The notes under the pieces were generated by a model. That model ran no database searches. It was not told where the DNA came from and saw only the letters and a list, made by a program, of their open reading frames with translations. Of a stretch of DNA of 64,000 nt, positions 26,710-34,720 are shown piece by piece; the first letter of the stretch is position 1; each line of letters opens with the position of its first letter. Position numbers and translations under genes: made by a program. The stretch lies in the NCBI GenBank assembly GCA_020632715.1, contig JACKFA010000007.1, positions 62,001 to 126,000 of the forward strand. The letters run 5' to 3'. Origin of the DNA: Deltaproteobacteria bacterium (GTDB lineage: Bacteria > Myxococcota_A > UBA9042 > PHBI01).

Positions 26710-29358
26710 GTGGACCTGGCGGCGAGCCTGGCGGACGCGGAGCTGCGGGCGGACTCGCGCCTCGCCGAGCGCGAGGCCGCGGAGGCGAACCAGCTCACGC
26801 TCGAGGCGGCGCTGATGAACGCCGAGGCGCGGGCGCAGGAGGAGGCAGCGCGCTCCGGGTCGATCGCCGAGGAGCTCGGCCGCGTGCGCGTGAGCCACGG
26901 TGAGCTCGAGGACAAGCTGTCCGAGGCGTACGCCCGGGCGAGCGACGTCATGCGCGAGCGGGACGGGCTCCAGCGCACGGTGACCGAGGCCAACGCGCGC
27001 GCGACCGAGAAGGCGCGCGAGCTCGACGCGCTCCAGCTCGAGGTGATCGACCTCGAGTCGAAGCTCGCGGACCTCGGCGAGGCGCGCGCGCAGGGCGAGC
27101 AGGCGCTCGCGGTCGCGCAGGCGCGGGTCGCCGAGCTCGAGCAGGAGGTCGCCGAGGCGCTCGCGCTCGCGCAGGAGACGGGCGACGAGGGGGAGCAGCT
27201 CCGGGCCGAGGCGGAGCGGGCGCGCGCGGAGGCGAAGGCGGTCGCGGTCGCGCTCGAGACCGAGAAGGAGCAGGGCGCGGCGCGCGCGGCGGAGCTCGAG
27301 GCGACGCTCGCGGGGCTCCGCGACGAGCTCGACGAGGCGCGGCGCTTCACGCAGGAGCTCGAGGCCGTCAAGGCGGCGCTGCTCGAGGAGAGCCGGCAGC
27401 ACCAGGCGGCGGCCGACGAGGCGGCGCGGGTGCACGCCGAGGGGCTCGCGTCGCTCGGGGAGATCGAGGAGCAGCGAGAGGCGCTGAGCCTCCAGCTGGT
27501 CGAGGCGATGGAGCTCGCCGAGCAGAGCGCCGCCGAGGCGGACGCCCTGCGCGAGCAGCTCGACAGGGCGACGGCCGCGCACTCGGCGAGCGAGGGCGCC
27601 CAGCGCCTGCTCGACGAGGAGGTCGGGCGGCTCACGGCGGAGCTCCTGGGGCTGAAGGAGCGGGCCGCCGAGGCGGGCGAGGTGCGGGCGGAGGTGGCGC
27701 GGCTCGAGGGCGAGCTCGCGGCGCTCCGGAACGAGCGCGACGAGGTCGGCCTCGCGCGCGACATCGCGCTCGAGGAGCTCGAGAAGGAGAGGCTCGCCCA
27801 CTCGGACGCGCTCGAGGCCGCGCAGGGGCGCGAGGAGGCAGCGCGCGCCGAGGTCGAGGCGGCGAAGACCGCCCGCGAGGAGCTCGAGGCCCAGCACGCG
27901 GCGGCGCTCGCGGCTGCCGAGGAGAAGCGCGCGGCGGAGGCCGCCGAGGCGGCGGAGCGCCTCGAGGAGATGCTCGCGCTCGCGGCCGAGACGGACGAGG
28001 AGCTCGCGACGGCGCGCGAGGACATGGAGGCGCTCGAGAAGGAGCTGAAGCTCGAGCGCGAGCGGCGCGAGCGCGACCGGACGGTGTCGAGCGAGGCGCG
28101 CGAGTACAGCGAGGCGCGCGAGCGGGAGCTCACGGCGCTGCGGGCGGAGCGGACGCGGCTCAAGCTCGAGGTCGAGAGCGTGCGGAAGCAGCTCCGGAGC
28201 GAGTCGGACTCCCACGCGGAGGACGAGGCCGCGACGGCGAAGCTCGAGGCGAGGCTCGCCGAGGAGCGTGAGAAGGCGGCCACCGCGCAGCGCGAGCTCA
28301 AGGCGGCGCAGGCGCGGCTCGCGGAGGTCGAGCAGCAGGCGGCGCGCGCGGCGGCGCTCGAGAAGCGGGTCGGCGAGCTCGAGCGGCAGCGCGCGAGCGG
28401 CCCGGCCACGATCCCGCCGCCGCTCCCGCCGGACTCGAAGGGCGTCCCGCGCCCGGGTCAGGGGCAGAAGGTCGGCCGCAAGGGGACGGTCGTGCTGCAG
28501 GCGGCGCGGCGCGACAGCGCGGCGGAGGAGCCGCCGTCGTCGCCCGGGGCCGAGGTGGGCGCGGAGGTCGCGACGCCGGTCGCGGCCGAGCGCGTGGAGG
28601 CCGCGGTCGGCGCGGACGCGGCGGCGGAGCTGGTGGAGACGGTGCGCGAGGCCGAGCCGGTGAACGGCGAGGTGGCCGCGTCCGCCGCGCCGGAGGAGGC
28701 GGCGGCGGACGTCGACGCGGGCGAGGCGCCGCCGCCATCGGCGGCCGAGACGGCCGAGGCGTCGCAGGCGGCCCCGCACACGCAGCGGCGCCCGCGCCAG
28801 AAGCAGCGTCCGCCGCGCGCGGACACGGCGGTGTCGCCGGCGCCGTCGTCATTCGACGACATGCCCGCGCCGCTCGCGGCGACGCTCGACGCGGTGGCGC
28901 TGCCGCTCGACGAGGCCGTCAGCGACCTCACGCCGGAGCCGCACGAGGCGACGGCGAGCGACGCCGGGTACGACGGCGGCGTGCCGCGGATCCGCAAGAG
29001 CGGGCGCCGTCAGCCGCGCACGGTGTCGCTCGAGGCGCGCCTGCGGGCGTACTCGGAGCGGGATCCGGGCGCGGGAGACGCGATCAGGCGCTACGTCGCG
29101 GACTTCCCGATCCACATCGACCGCCTGCGCGAGGCGTGTGGCCAGAGCGACATCGCGACGGTCGAGACGGTCGCGAACCGGCTCCACGTGCAGTTCTTCA
29201 GCGTCGGCGCGCTCCGTCTGTCGGACATCGCGAGCTACATCGAGCTCGCGGTCTCGGACGGCGAGCTCGAGGCGGTGCCGACGCTCGTCGACAACCTCGA
29301 GAGCGAGTTCTCGCGCGTGAAGTCGGTGCTCGAGCAGTACGGCACCGAGCCCGCCTGA
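26710..29358 (+). CDS. C-terminal coiled-coil part with degenerate HPt-like domain
   Basis: Open frame of 882 codons from GTG 26710; the same frame is coding-like back to about 26462 with no start codon. Residues 1-570 are uninterrupted coiled coil. Residues 570-760 are a Pro/Ala/Glu-rich linker (TIPPPLPPDSKGVPRPGQG). The last 110 residues resemble a histidine phosphotransfer domain: YVADFPIHIDRLREAC, then VANRLHVQFFSVGALRLSDIA, then YIELAVSDGELEAVPTLVDN. The usual phospho-acceptor His of AHxLKG is Asn here, with a His three residues later. So it may bind receivers without phosphotransfer, or use the shifted His. It follows the hybrid kinase at 20660 in the same direction, so a scaffold for that pathway is an attractive inference. 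Confidence 0.78.
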   Translation: MDLAASLADAELRADSRLAEREAAEANQLTLEAALMNAEARAQEEAARSGSIAEELGRVRVSHGELEDKLSEAYARASDVMRERDGLQRTVTEANARATEKARELDALQLEVIDLESKLADLGEARAQGEQALAVAQARVAELEQEVAEALALAQETGDEGEQLRAEAERARAEAKAVAVALETEKEQGAARAAELEATLAGLRDELDEARRFTQELEAVKAALLEESRQHQAAADEAARVHAEGLASLGEIEEQREALSLQLVEAMELAEQSAAEADALREQLDRATAAHSASEGAQRLLDEEVGRLTAELLGLKERAAEAGEVRAEVARLEGELAALRNERDEVGLARDIALEELEKERLAHSDALEAAQGREEAARAEVEAAKTAREELEAQHAAALAAAEEKRAAEAAEAAERLEEMLALAAETDEELATAREDMEALEKELKLERERRERDRTVSSEAREYSEARERELTALRAERTRLKLEVESVRKQLRSESDSHAEDEAATAKLEARLAEEREKAATAQRELKAAQARLAEVEQQAARAAALEKRVGELERQRASGPATIPPPLPPDSKGVPRPGQGQKVGRKGTVVLQAARRDSAAEEPPSSPGAEVGAEVATPVAAERVEAAVGADAAAELVETVREAEPVNGEVAASAAPEEAAADVDAGEAPPPSAAETAEASQAAPHTQRRPRQKQRPPRADTAVSPAPSSFDDMPAPLAATLDAVALPLDEAVSDLTPEPHEATASDAGYDGGVPRIRKSGRRQPRTVSLEARLRAYSERDPGAGDAIRRYVADFPIHIDRLREACGQSDIATVETVANRLHVQFFSVGALRLSDIASYIELAVSDGELEAVPTLVDNLESEFSRVKSVLEQYGTEPA

Positions 29359-29462
29359 GGGTCGTCGGGGCGTGACGCGCGGCGCCTTCGCTCGCGCGCC
29401 GGGCTGCTCGGGCCGCGATGAGCGCGCTCAGCGCGACGGCGCCGCGCTCTCCCGCGTCCGGC

Positions 29463-31673
29463 TCAGCGCGAGGGCGCCTCGCCCGCGCGCGTCCGGTAGT
29501 TCGCGTCGACGTAGCCCACGATCTCCATGACGCTCGTCGCGTAGCCGAGGTCGCTCCGCGGGACGCCCCAGCGGTCGGTCAACAGATCCGTGTAGAGGCT
29601 CCCCTTCTGGCACTCGCGCACGAGGCGCGCGTTGGGGATGTCGCGCACGGCGCAGGACGCCTCGCTCCCGGTGCAGGCGGGGTCGACGCAGTGGCGCACC
29701 CCCTGCCCCTCGACGCAGGCGCACTCGCGCTGCCCGGTCTCCTGATCGACGAAACAGCACTGCCCGTCGGGGAAGACGAGGATCGCCTTCGGCATGCGCC
29801 CGTCGGACATCAGGATCGACAGCACCGCCGCCGCCGGCCCGAGGTCGCTCGCCTCCTGCCCGAGCCCGTGCAGGAAGAAGAGCACGGGGTAGCGCAGCGC
29901 GGCGTTCGCCGGGTCGTCGTAGCCGGGCGGGAGCCCGATGGTGAAGCCGCGCCGCGCCCCGAGGGCCTCGCTGTAGTAGCTCACGTCGCGCGCCGCCTGC
30001 GGATCGAAGCCGGGGGTCCTGTCGGGGTCGGGCATGCGCGCGAGCGCCGCGAACAGGAACGCGGCGAGGCGGTTCAGCGCGTCGATGTCGCGCCCGACGT
30101 GCTTCCCGTCGCCCTCGGCGATCTGCGCCGGCGTCGCGTCGGGGTCGCCGTACTCGACGTAGATGTCGCGCCCGATGGCGCCCGCCGACAGGTCCGCCGA
30201 GAACAGGTTCGCGGTGAACTCGCCGTCGCCGACGGCCGGGGTGAGCGTGCCCTCGCGCCCGCCGAAGCCGTGGTAGACGCGCACGTCGCGCCCTCGCGAG
30301 CGCAGCGCGGCGACGATGTTGCGCGTGCCGACGCCGGCCTGCAGCGCGTCGCGGATCCCGGCGTCGAGCCAGAAGTCGGTGCCGGCGAGGTCCTCGTCGC
30401 TCGCCGCGCGGATGAGCGAGTCGGCGTCGCGCGCCATGAGGCTCGCGAAGTTCGCGACGGCGTCCCAGTGGCCGTTGCCCTCGCCCTCGTCGGCGAAGCC
30501 GGCGCGCGCGGCGGGCACGCCGTCGAGCCCGTCGTCGCGGTAGGGCTCGCCGAGGTCGTAGGCGTCGTTGCCCTCGGTGCCGTCGGGGTTCTGCGCCCAG
30601 TCGTAGTCGTCGCCGTTGGGGTCGGGGGCGAGCGGCGGGATGGCGGTCGCGGCGTGGCAGCCGCCGGCGCCGTCCTCGAGGGCGTTGGGGCAGCCGTCGA
30701 CGCCGACGTCGTCGAAGCGCTCCCAGGCGTTCACCATGACGGGCTCGGCGTAGTCGCGGCGCCCGTCGCCGTTGAGGTCGACGAAGAGGAGCGGGGAGAT
30801 GGGGCGGTTCCGCGGGGCGGCGGCGTCGAAGTCCGAGGGCGCGAGCCCCGCGGCGGTGGGGCCGTCCTGGTCGCAGAGCGGGAGGACGGCGTAGGCGCCG
30901 TCGGGGTTGTACTCGAGGTTGAAGCTGTGCTCGTGGTCGACGGGCTTCGGGTCGGCGCAGCGGTCGGCGGGGGCGGTGCCCTCGTACCAGGCGACGTCGA
31001 CGCCGGCGGGGAGCACGGGGCGGGTCGCGTCGCCGGGGACGGTGAGGTTCCCGAAGGCGATCGAGAAGTTCTCGATGACCTCGCGGTAGAACTCGCGGGT
31101 CATGGTGATGCCGTTCGAGTCGTAGTGGAGGTGGTTCCAGTCCTGCGCGAACTCGAGCTCGAGCTTCGGCGTCGCCGGGCCGCACCAGACGGGGGCGGTG
31201 GGGTCGTTGAGGGCGGCGAGCTCGGCCTCGAGGGTCGCGAGGGGGCAGAAGCCGCCGAGCTCGAGGCGGAGCATGTGCGACATGAGGTAGCTCGCGTCGG
31301 CGTACCCGCCGAGCGCGCCGACCATGTCGAAGGTGCCGGGGTGCTCGAGCGCGATGGTGATGGCGACGGCGCCCATGGACATGCCGCCGATGGCGCGCGA
31401 GTGGCGGACGCGCGGGTCGGGCTCGGCGGTGTCGGCGGCGGTGTCGGCGCTGTCGCCCGCGGCGTCGAGGGTGTCGGGCGCGGTGTCGGCGGGGCCGTCG
31501 GTGTCGGCGGCGTCGGCGGCGTCGGCGGTCGCGTCGGCGGTGTCGCCGACGGCGCTGGTGCCGTCGTCTCCGCAGGCGGCGAGGGCGAGGAGCGAGGCGA
31601 GGGCGACGCTCGCGAGGCCGCGGGCGCGGGCGCGCGCGGTGAGCCGTGTCGTGGTGTGGATGCTGCCCCTCAT
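29463..31673 (-). CDS. Esterase-family lipoprotein with apparent circular permutation
   Basis: 736 residues. The signal ends LAAC (Cys34), followed by a 50-residue Asp/Ala/Thr stalk. The fold looks like the esterase D / PF00756 alpha/beta hydrolases, but the order is swapped. The nucleophile elbow RAIGGMSMGAVAI (Ser99), which belongs mid-protein, starts the mature domain. The usual N-terminal half (RRGFTIGLPPGYDD, RYPVLFFLHGLGQ with the oxyanion HG at 602-603, and ending EIVGYVDANYRTRAG) is at the C-terminus. In normal members that last segment runs directly into the nucleophile strand. Between lie calcium-like loops (VDLNGDGRRDYAEP) and a candidate catalytic His in DGKHVGRD. The ATG at 31673 has GGAGG upstream. 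Substrate is unknown. Confidence 0.85.
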   Translation of the reverse strand: MRGSIHTTTRLTARARARGLASVALASLLALAACGDDGTSAVGDTADATADAADAADTDGPADTAPDTLDAAGDSADTAADTAEPDPRVRHSRAIGGMSMGAVAITIALEHPGTFDMVGALGGYADASYLMSHMLRLELGGFCPLATLEAELAALNDPTAPVWCGPATPKLELEFAQDWNHLHYDSNGITMTREFYREVIENFSIAFGNLTVPGDATRPVLPAGVDVAWYEGTAPADRCADPKPVDHEHSFNLEYNPDGAYAVLPLCDQDGPTAAGLAPSDFDAAAPRNRPISPLLFVDLNGDGRRDYAEPVMVNAWERFDDVGVDGCPNALEDGAGGCHAATAIPPLAPDPNGDDYDWAQNPDGTEGNDAYDLGEPYRDDGLDGVPAARAGFADEGEGNGHWDAVANFASLMARDADSLIRAASDEDLAGTDFWLDAGIRDALQAGVGTRNIVAALRSRGRDVRVYHGFGGREGTLTPAVGDGEFTANLFSADLSAGAIGRDIYVEYGDPDATPAQIAEGDGKHVGRDIDALNRLAAFLFAALARMPDPDRTPGFDPQAARDVSYYSEALGARRGFTIGLPPGYDDPANAALRYPVLFFLHGLGQEASDLGPAAAVLSILMSDGRMPKAILVFPDGQCCFVDQETGQRECACVEGQGVRHCVDPACTGSEASCAVRDIPNARLVRECQKGSLYTDLLTDRWGVPRSDLGYATSVMEIVGYVDANYRTRAGEAPSR

Positions 31674-31751
31674 CGCGCCTCCGCCGTGGTCGTCGTGCGC
31701 GGCACGATACGGGAAAGGGCGCGGCGAGGCGACGGCGAACTCACCGGCCGT

Positions 31752-32864
31752 TCAGGTGGCGGGCGGCGCGGCGTCGGTCGGCGGCGGCGAGGGGAGGCGG
31801 AGGGCCATGAGGGCGTCGACGCTGTGCTTCGGGACGTCGAGGGTGCGGATGGGGAAGGGGATGTTGATCCCGTCCTGGGCGAAGCGGCGGCGGATGGCGC
31901 GGACGACGACGTCCTTCAGGCCGAAGTGCTCGCCCCAGGACTTGGAGGAGCACCAGACGGCGAAGTCGATGCTGGAGTCGCCGAAGCCCTTGCAGACGGG
32001 GATGGGCTTGAAGTCGGGGGTCGCGCGCTTGTCCTCGCGGTGAACGGCGGTGACGACGTCGCGGAGGATCTCGATGACGCGGTCGAGGTCGGTCTCGTAG
32101 CCGACGCCGACCTCGGCCTGGAACTGGAAGTTCTCGTCGGGGAAGGAGCGGTTGATGAGCTTCGACTGGGCGAGGACGGAGTTCGGGACGATGACGTAGG
32201 TGCGGTGGAGGGTGAGGATCCGCGAGCTGCGCCAGCCGATGGAGATGACGGAGCCGGTGAGGCCGTCGAACTCGACCCAGTCGCCGATGCGGACGGGCTG
32301 GTCGGCGGCGAGGAGGAGGCCGGAGAAGAAGTCCTCGAGGGTCTTCTGGAGTGCGAGGCCGATGGCGAGGGAGCCGACGCCGAGGGAGGCGACGATGGGG
32401 GTGACGTCGATGCCCATGTTCGAGAGCATCATGAGGGCGCCGACGATGTAGACGACGACGCGGGCGGCGATGCGGAGGACGTGCCCGGTGGTGGCGAGGA
32501 CGTTCGAGGAGCGGGCGCGGATGGCCATCCAGGTCTGGATGATGCCGTCGATGACGAGGACGATGACGAGGGTGATGGCGCCCTTGGTGACGAGGCCGAG
32601 GGCGGTGGAGGTGCCGGGCGGGAGCGGGGCGAGGGTGCGCCAGAGGGCGAGCCCGGCGATGAGGACGCCGACCTGGAGGGGGCGTCGGAGGGTGGGGACG
32701 AGCTCGTCGTCGTAGGGGTTGACGGTCTTCTCGGCGCGCGCGAGGAGGAAGCGGAGCAGGCGCCGCACGAGGTAGAAGCCGAGCACGAGCCACGCGATGA
32801 GGGTGACGCTCGGCCAGATCCAGGGCCAGGCGTCGCTCATGAAGGTGTCCCAGTCAAAGTCCAT
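31752..32864 (-). CDS. MscS-type small-conductance mechanosensitive channel
   Basis: 370 residues. Membrane helices lie at about residues 13-33, 68-85, 92-112 and 133-155. The pore helix region VASLGVGSLAIGLALQKTLEDFFSG matches the Gly/Ala-rich TM3 and following amphipathic helix of MscS. Next comes the beta domain entry QPVRIGDWVEFDGLTGSVISIGWRSSRI and the cytoplasmic alpha/beta vestibule. It releases osmolytes on hypo-osmotic shock. The ATG is at 32864; no strong ribosome-binding site is obvious. It ends 78 bp upstream of the esterase gene in the same direction, and a lipoprotein gene precedes it by 110 bp. Confidence 0.93.
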   Translation of the reverse strand: MDFDWDTFMSDAWPWIWPSVTLIAWLVLGFYLVRRLLRFLLARAEKTVNPYDDELVPTLRRPLQVGVLIAGLALWRTLAPLPPGTSTALGLVTKGAITLVIVLVIDGIIQTWMAIRARSSNVLATTGHVLRIAARVVVYIVGALMMLSNMGIDVTPIVASLGVGSLAIGLALQKTLEDFFSGLLLAADQPVRIGDWVEFDGLTGSVISIGWRSSRILTLHRTYVIVPNSVLAQSKLINRSFPDENFQFQAEVGVGYETDLDRVIEILRDVVTAVHREDKRATPDFKPIPVCKGFGDSSIDFAVWCSSKSWGEHFGLKDVVVRAIRRRFAQDGINIPFPIRTLDVPKHSVDALMALRLPSPPPTDAAPPAT

Positions 32865-32974
32865 CGCCGGCTCCGGGGGCTCGTGGGCGGACGGCGGCGG
32901 ACGCCGTCGCGGGCATGGTGTTGGCCCCCGGCCGGTCGGGCAACTATTTCACCCGCGTGGCCCTCGCGGCGCGC

Positions 32975-34024
32975 TCAGCGCGGCCGGCACTCGGGGATCG
33001 TCGCCACCCGCTGCTCCGGGACGCCACCCTTCAGCGCCAGGAGCACCACGGTGCCCTGCGCGTTGCCGCCGTGCACGAGCACCACCTCGCCCGGCGCGCC
33101 CGCGAGCATCACCCCCACCGTCGGATCCGCGAGCGGCTCCCCCACGAGCGTCGGGAACGTGTCCGCGAGGTCCACCCGCCGCACCACCGCCCCCGTCACC
33201 ACGTCCTGGTACACCACCTCGAGCCCGCGCTCCTCGCGGAACGCCCACAGGTCCCCCTGGATGTGAACGGCGTTCACGTCGTACGCGCCGAACGCCTCGG
33301 ACCCGCCCACGAACGCGATCCGCCGGCCCTCCCCGGGCGCCACGAGCCACGCGGCGCCGTGCGGCCCCGCGCACACGTCCGCCGTCACGAGCACCGTCCC
33401 GCCGAGGAACCGCGCGTGCCCGCACGGGAGCTCCTTCGTGCTCGCCGGGAACGCGCTCACCACCTTCCTCGTCGCCATGTCCACGACGTGCGCGGTCGCG
33501 GCGCTCTCGTCGACCGACGTCACCACCACGAGCCGCGTGTGGTCCGCGTTCGCCGCCACCCCGCTCACCTCGAACGCGCCCTTCCCGAGGTCGACGCGCT
33601 CGCACTTCTCGTTGCTCGCGTCGCACACCTGCAGCGACCGCCGCCCGGGCGCCACCACGACCTCCCGCGGCACCGGCGCCGAGAAGTCCGGCTCCTCGTC
33701 GAAGTCCGCCGGCACCTCCTCCATCGACAGCGCCCCGCTCTCGATGTCGAACGCGTAGCAAGCGGGTCCCCGAAGCGCCTCGCGCCGGCAGAACCGGAGC
33801 GTCCGCCCCCCGACCCGCGCCCGCTCCATCGCCGGCGGCGGCCCCTTGTCGAGCGACGCCGGCAGGCACGGCGCGACCCGCTCCGGCATCTCCGTCGGCG
33901 GCCCGGTCGCCGCCGGGGGCGACGCCTCCTCGCTCACGGGCGTCGGCGGCGCGCTCCCGCACGCCACCCCGGCGATCACCGCGCCCGCCGCGAGCAGCGC
34001 GCAGCACGTGTCCACGAGTCGCAT
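32975..34024 (-). CDS. Lipoprotein, probable beta-propeller, unknown function
   Basis: 349 residues. The start at 34024 is well supported by AAGGAGG upstream; an open frame to 34051 adds nine residues without signal. The signal ends AGVAC (Cys22). The mature part has repeated strand-turn motifs such as TRLVVVTSVDESAATAHVVDM, RRIAFVGGSEAFGAYDV and GEVVLVHGGNAQGTVVLLAL, which suggest WD40/YVTN-like blades. Several Cys pairs (FCRREALRGPACYAF, VCDASNEKC) hint at disulfides. A copy of the GTGAACGGCGTTCAC palindrome lies inside the gene at 33263-33277. The family is not recognised. Confidence 0.78.
   Translation of the reverse strand: MRLVDTCCALLAAGAVIAGVACGSAPPTPVSEEASPPAATGPPTEMPERVAPCLPASLDKGPPPAMERARVGGRTLRFCRREALRGPACYAFDIESGALSMEEVPADFDEEPDFSAPVPREVVVAPGRRSLQVCDASNEKCERVDLGKGAFEVSGVAANADHTRLVVVTSVDESAATAHVVDMATRKVVSAFPASTKELPCGHARFLGGTVLVTADVCAGPHGAAWLVAPGEGRRIAFVGGSEAFGAYDVNAVHIQGDLWAFREERGLEVVYQDVVTGAVVRRVDLADTFPTLVGEPLADPTVGVMLAGAPGEVVLVHGGNAQGTVVLLALKGGVPEQRVATIPECRPR
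33260..33280. repeat. Near-perfect 21-bp palindrome, core GTGAACGGCGTTCAC, inside a coding region (site 3 of 3)
   Basis: Identical core to the site at 17105 and one base different in the centre from 1971. Here it encodes DVNAVHI on the minus strand. Its location inside a gene argues against a terminator or a promoter operator for that gene. Confidence 0.55.
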
Positions 34025-34102
34025 GGCGCGGCCTCCTTCAGGGGTGTGCACCCCTCCGGGATACCACGTCGCCCCGGCCCCAGAAAGCCCGCGTCCCGGC
34101 GC

Positions 34103-34564
34103 TCAGCCGCCAGCGGCGAGCTTCTGCACGACCGCGAGCGCCTCGCCGATGTGCGCCGTCGGTCGCAGCTGCGAGTTGAACACGTGCCGCACGACGCCCT
34201 CGCGGTCGATGACGAAGGTCGTCCGCCCCTTGATGAGCCCGAGCGTCCGCTTCACCGCGAACGCGCGCTCCGCTTTCCCGTCCGGGTCCGCGAGCAGCAC
34301 GAATGGGAGGCTGTGGTGCTGCGCGAAGCTCGCGTGGCTCTTCACGTCGTCCGCGCTCACCCCGACGACCTCGGCGCCCGCGTCGCGGAACGTCTCGTAG
34401 CGGTCGCGGAAGCTGCACGCCTCGGCCGTGCAGCCCATCGTCTCGTCCTTCGGGTAGAAGTAGAGCACCACCGGCCCCTGCTTCCAGAGCTCCGACAGCG
34501 TCCGCCGCTGCCCGTGCTGGTCTTCGAGCGTCACGTCGGGCGCGCGCTGGCCTTCCTGGATCAT
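34103..34564 (-). CDS. bcp: Bcp-type thiol peroxidase (peroxiredoxin)
   Basis: 153 residues, the normal Bcp length. It reduces hydrogen peroxide and organic hydroperoxides with thioredoxin as reductant. The opening APDVTLEDQHGQRRTLSEL and VVLYFYPKDETMGCTAEACSFRD are typical. The peroxidatic Cys45 and resolving Cys50 are both present, the same pair as in E. coli. GRTTFVIDREGVVRHVF closes the fold. The ATG at 34564 has GGGAGG upstream. It is divergent from the CHAT gene, with 156 bp between the starts. Confidence 0.96.
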   Translation of the reverse strand: MIQEGQRAPDVTLEDQHGQRRTLSELWKQGPVVLYFYPKDETMGCTAEACSFRDRYETFRDAGAEVVGVSADDVKSHASFAQHHSLPFVLLADPDGKAERAFAVKRTLGLIKGRTTFVIDREGVVRHVFNSQLRPTAHIGEALAVVQKLAAGG

Positions 34565-34667
34565 CCTCGCCTCCCTGCGATCGTCCGCCGCGGTCGCGGC
34601 GCCGGACAGGGTTGCGCACGGACGCCCGCGAGGGAAGGGGCCCGCCGCGCTCCCCCGCCGAGACGGG

Positions 34668-34697
34668 TTCGACGCCGCCCGCCGTGCCGGATACAAT
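34668..34697 (+). promoter_or_regulatory. Putative promoter of the TPR-CHAT gene
   Basis: TTCGAC, 18 bp, TACAAT on the plus strand, with the ATG 24 bp after the -10. The -10 match is strong for this GC-rich DNA. Confidence 0.55.
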
Positions 34698-34720
34698 CGT
34701 CGCGTCCCCCGAGGCATGCC

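Larger units (their letters stand above)
22717..29358 (+). pseudogene. Giant coiled-coil/HPt-like gene disrupted by about eleven apparent frameshifts (whole locus)
   Basis: Continuous coiled-coil coding potential runs over 6.6 kb, but the frame changes by single bases near 24225, 24465, 24917, 25200, 25645, 25767, 25945, 26080, 26131, 26172 and 26460. Losses and gains are mixed. Outside 24.2-26.5 kb the frame is clean. At the 5' end, deleting one C from the run at 22762-22765 would join ATG 22717 (MAQRPRKP) to a coding-like stretch (EEPETRLRLGRIRRSLFDL) that precedes GTG 22868. If repaired, the product would be about 2200 residues. The rest of the window shows no such errors, so consensus error or repeat collapse is more likely than a dying gene. 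The two intact parts are listed separately. Confidence 0.6.

Noticed and set aside
29418..33266. A 1282-codon open frame on the plus strand
   Set aside because: It is antisense to the esterase, MscS and lipoprotein genes, which have clear motifs. Long antisense frames are expected at this GC content.
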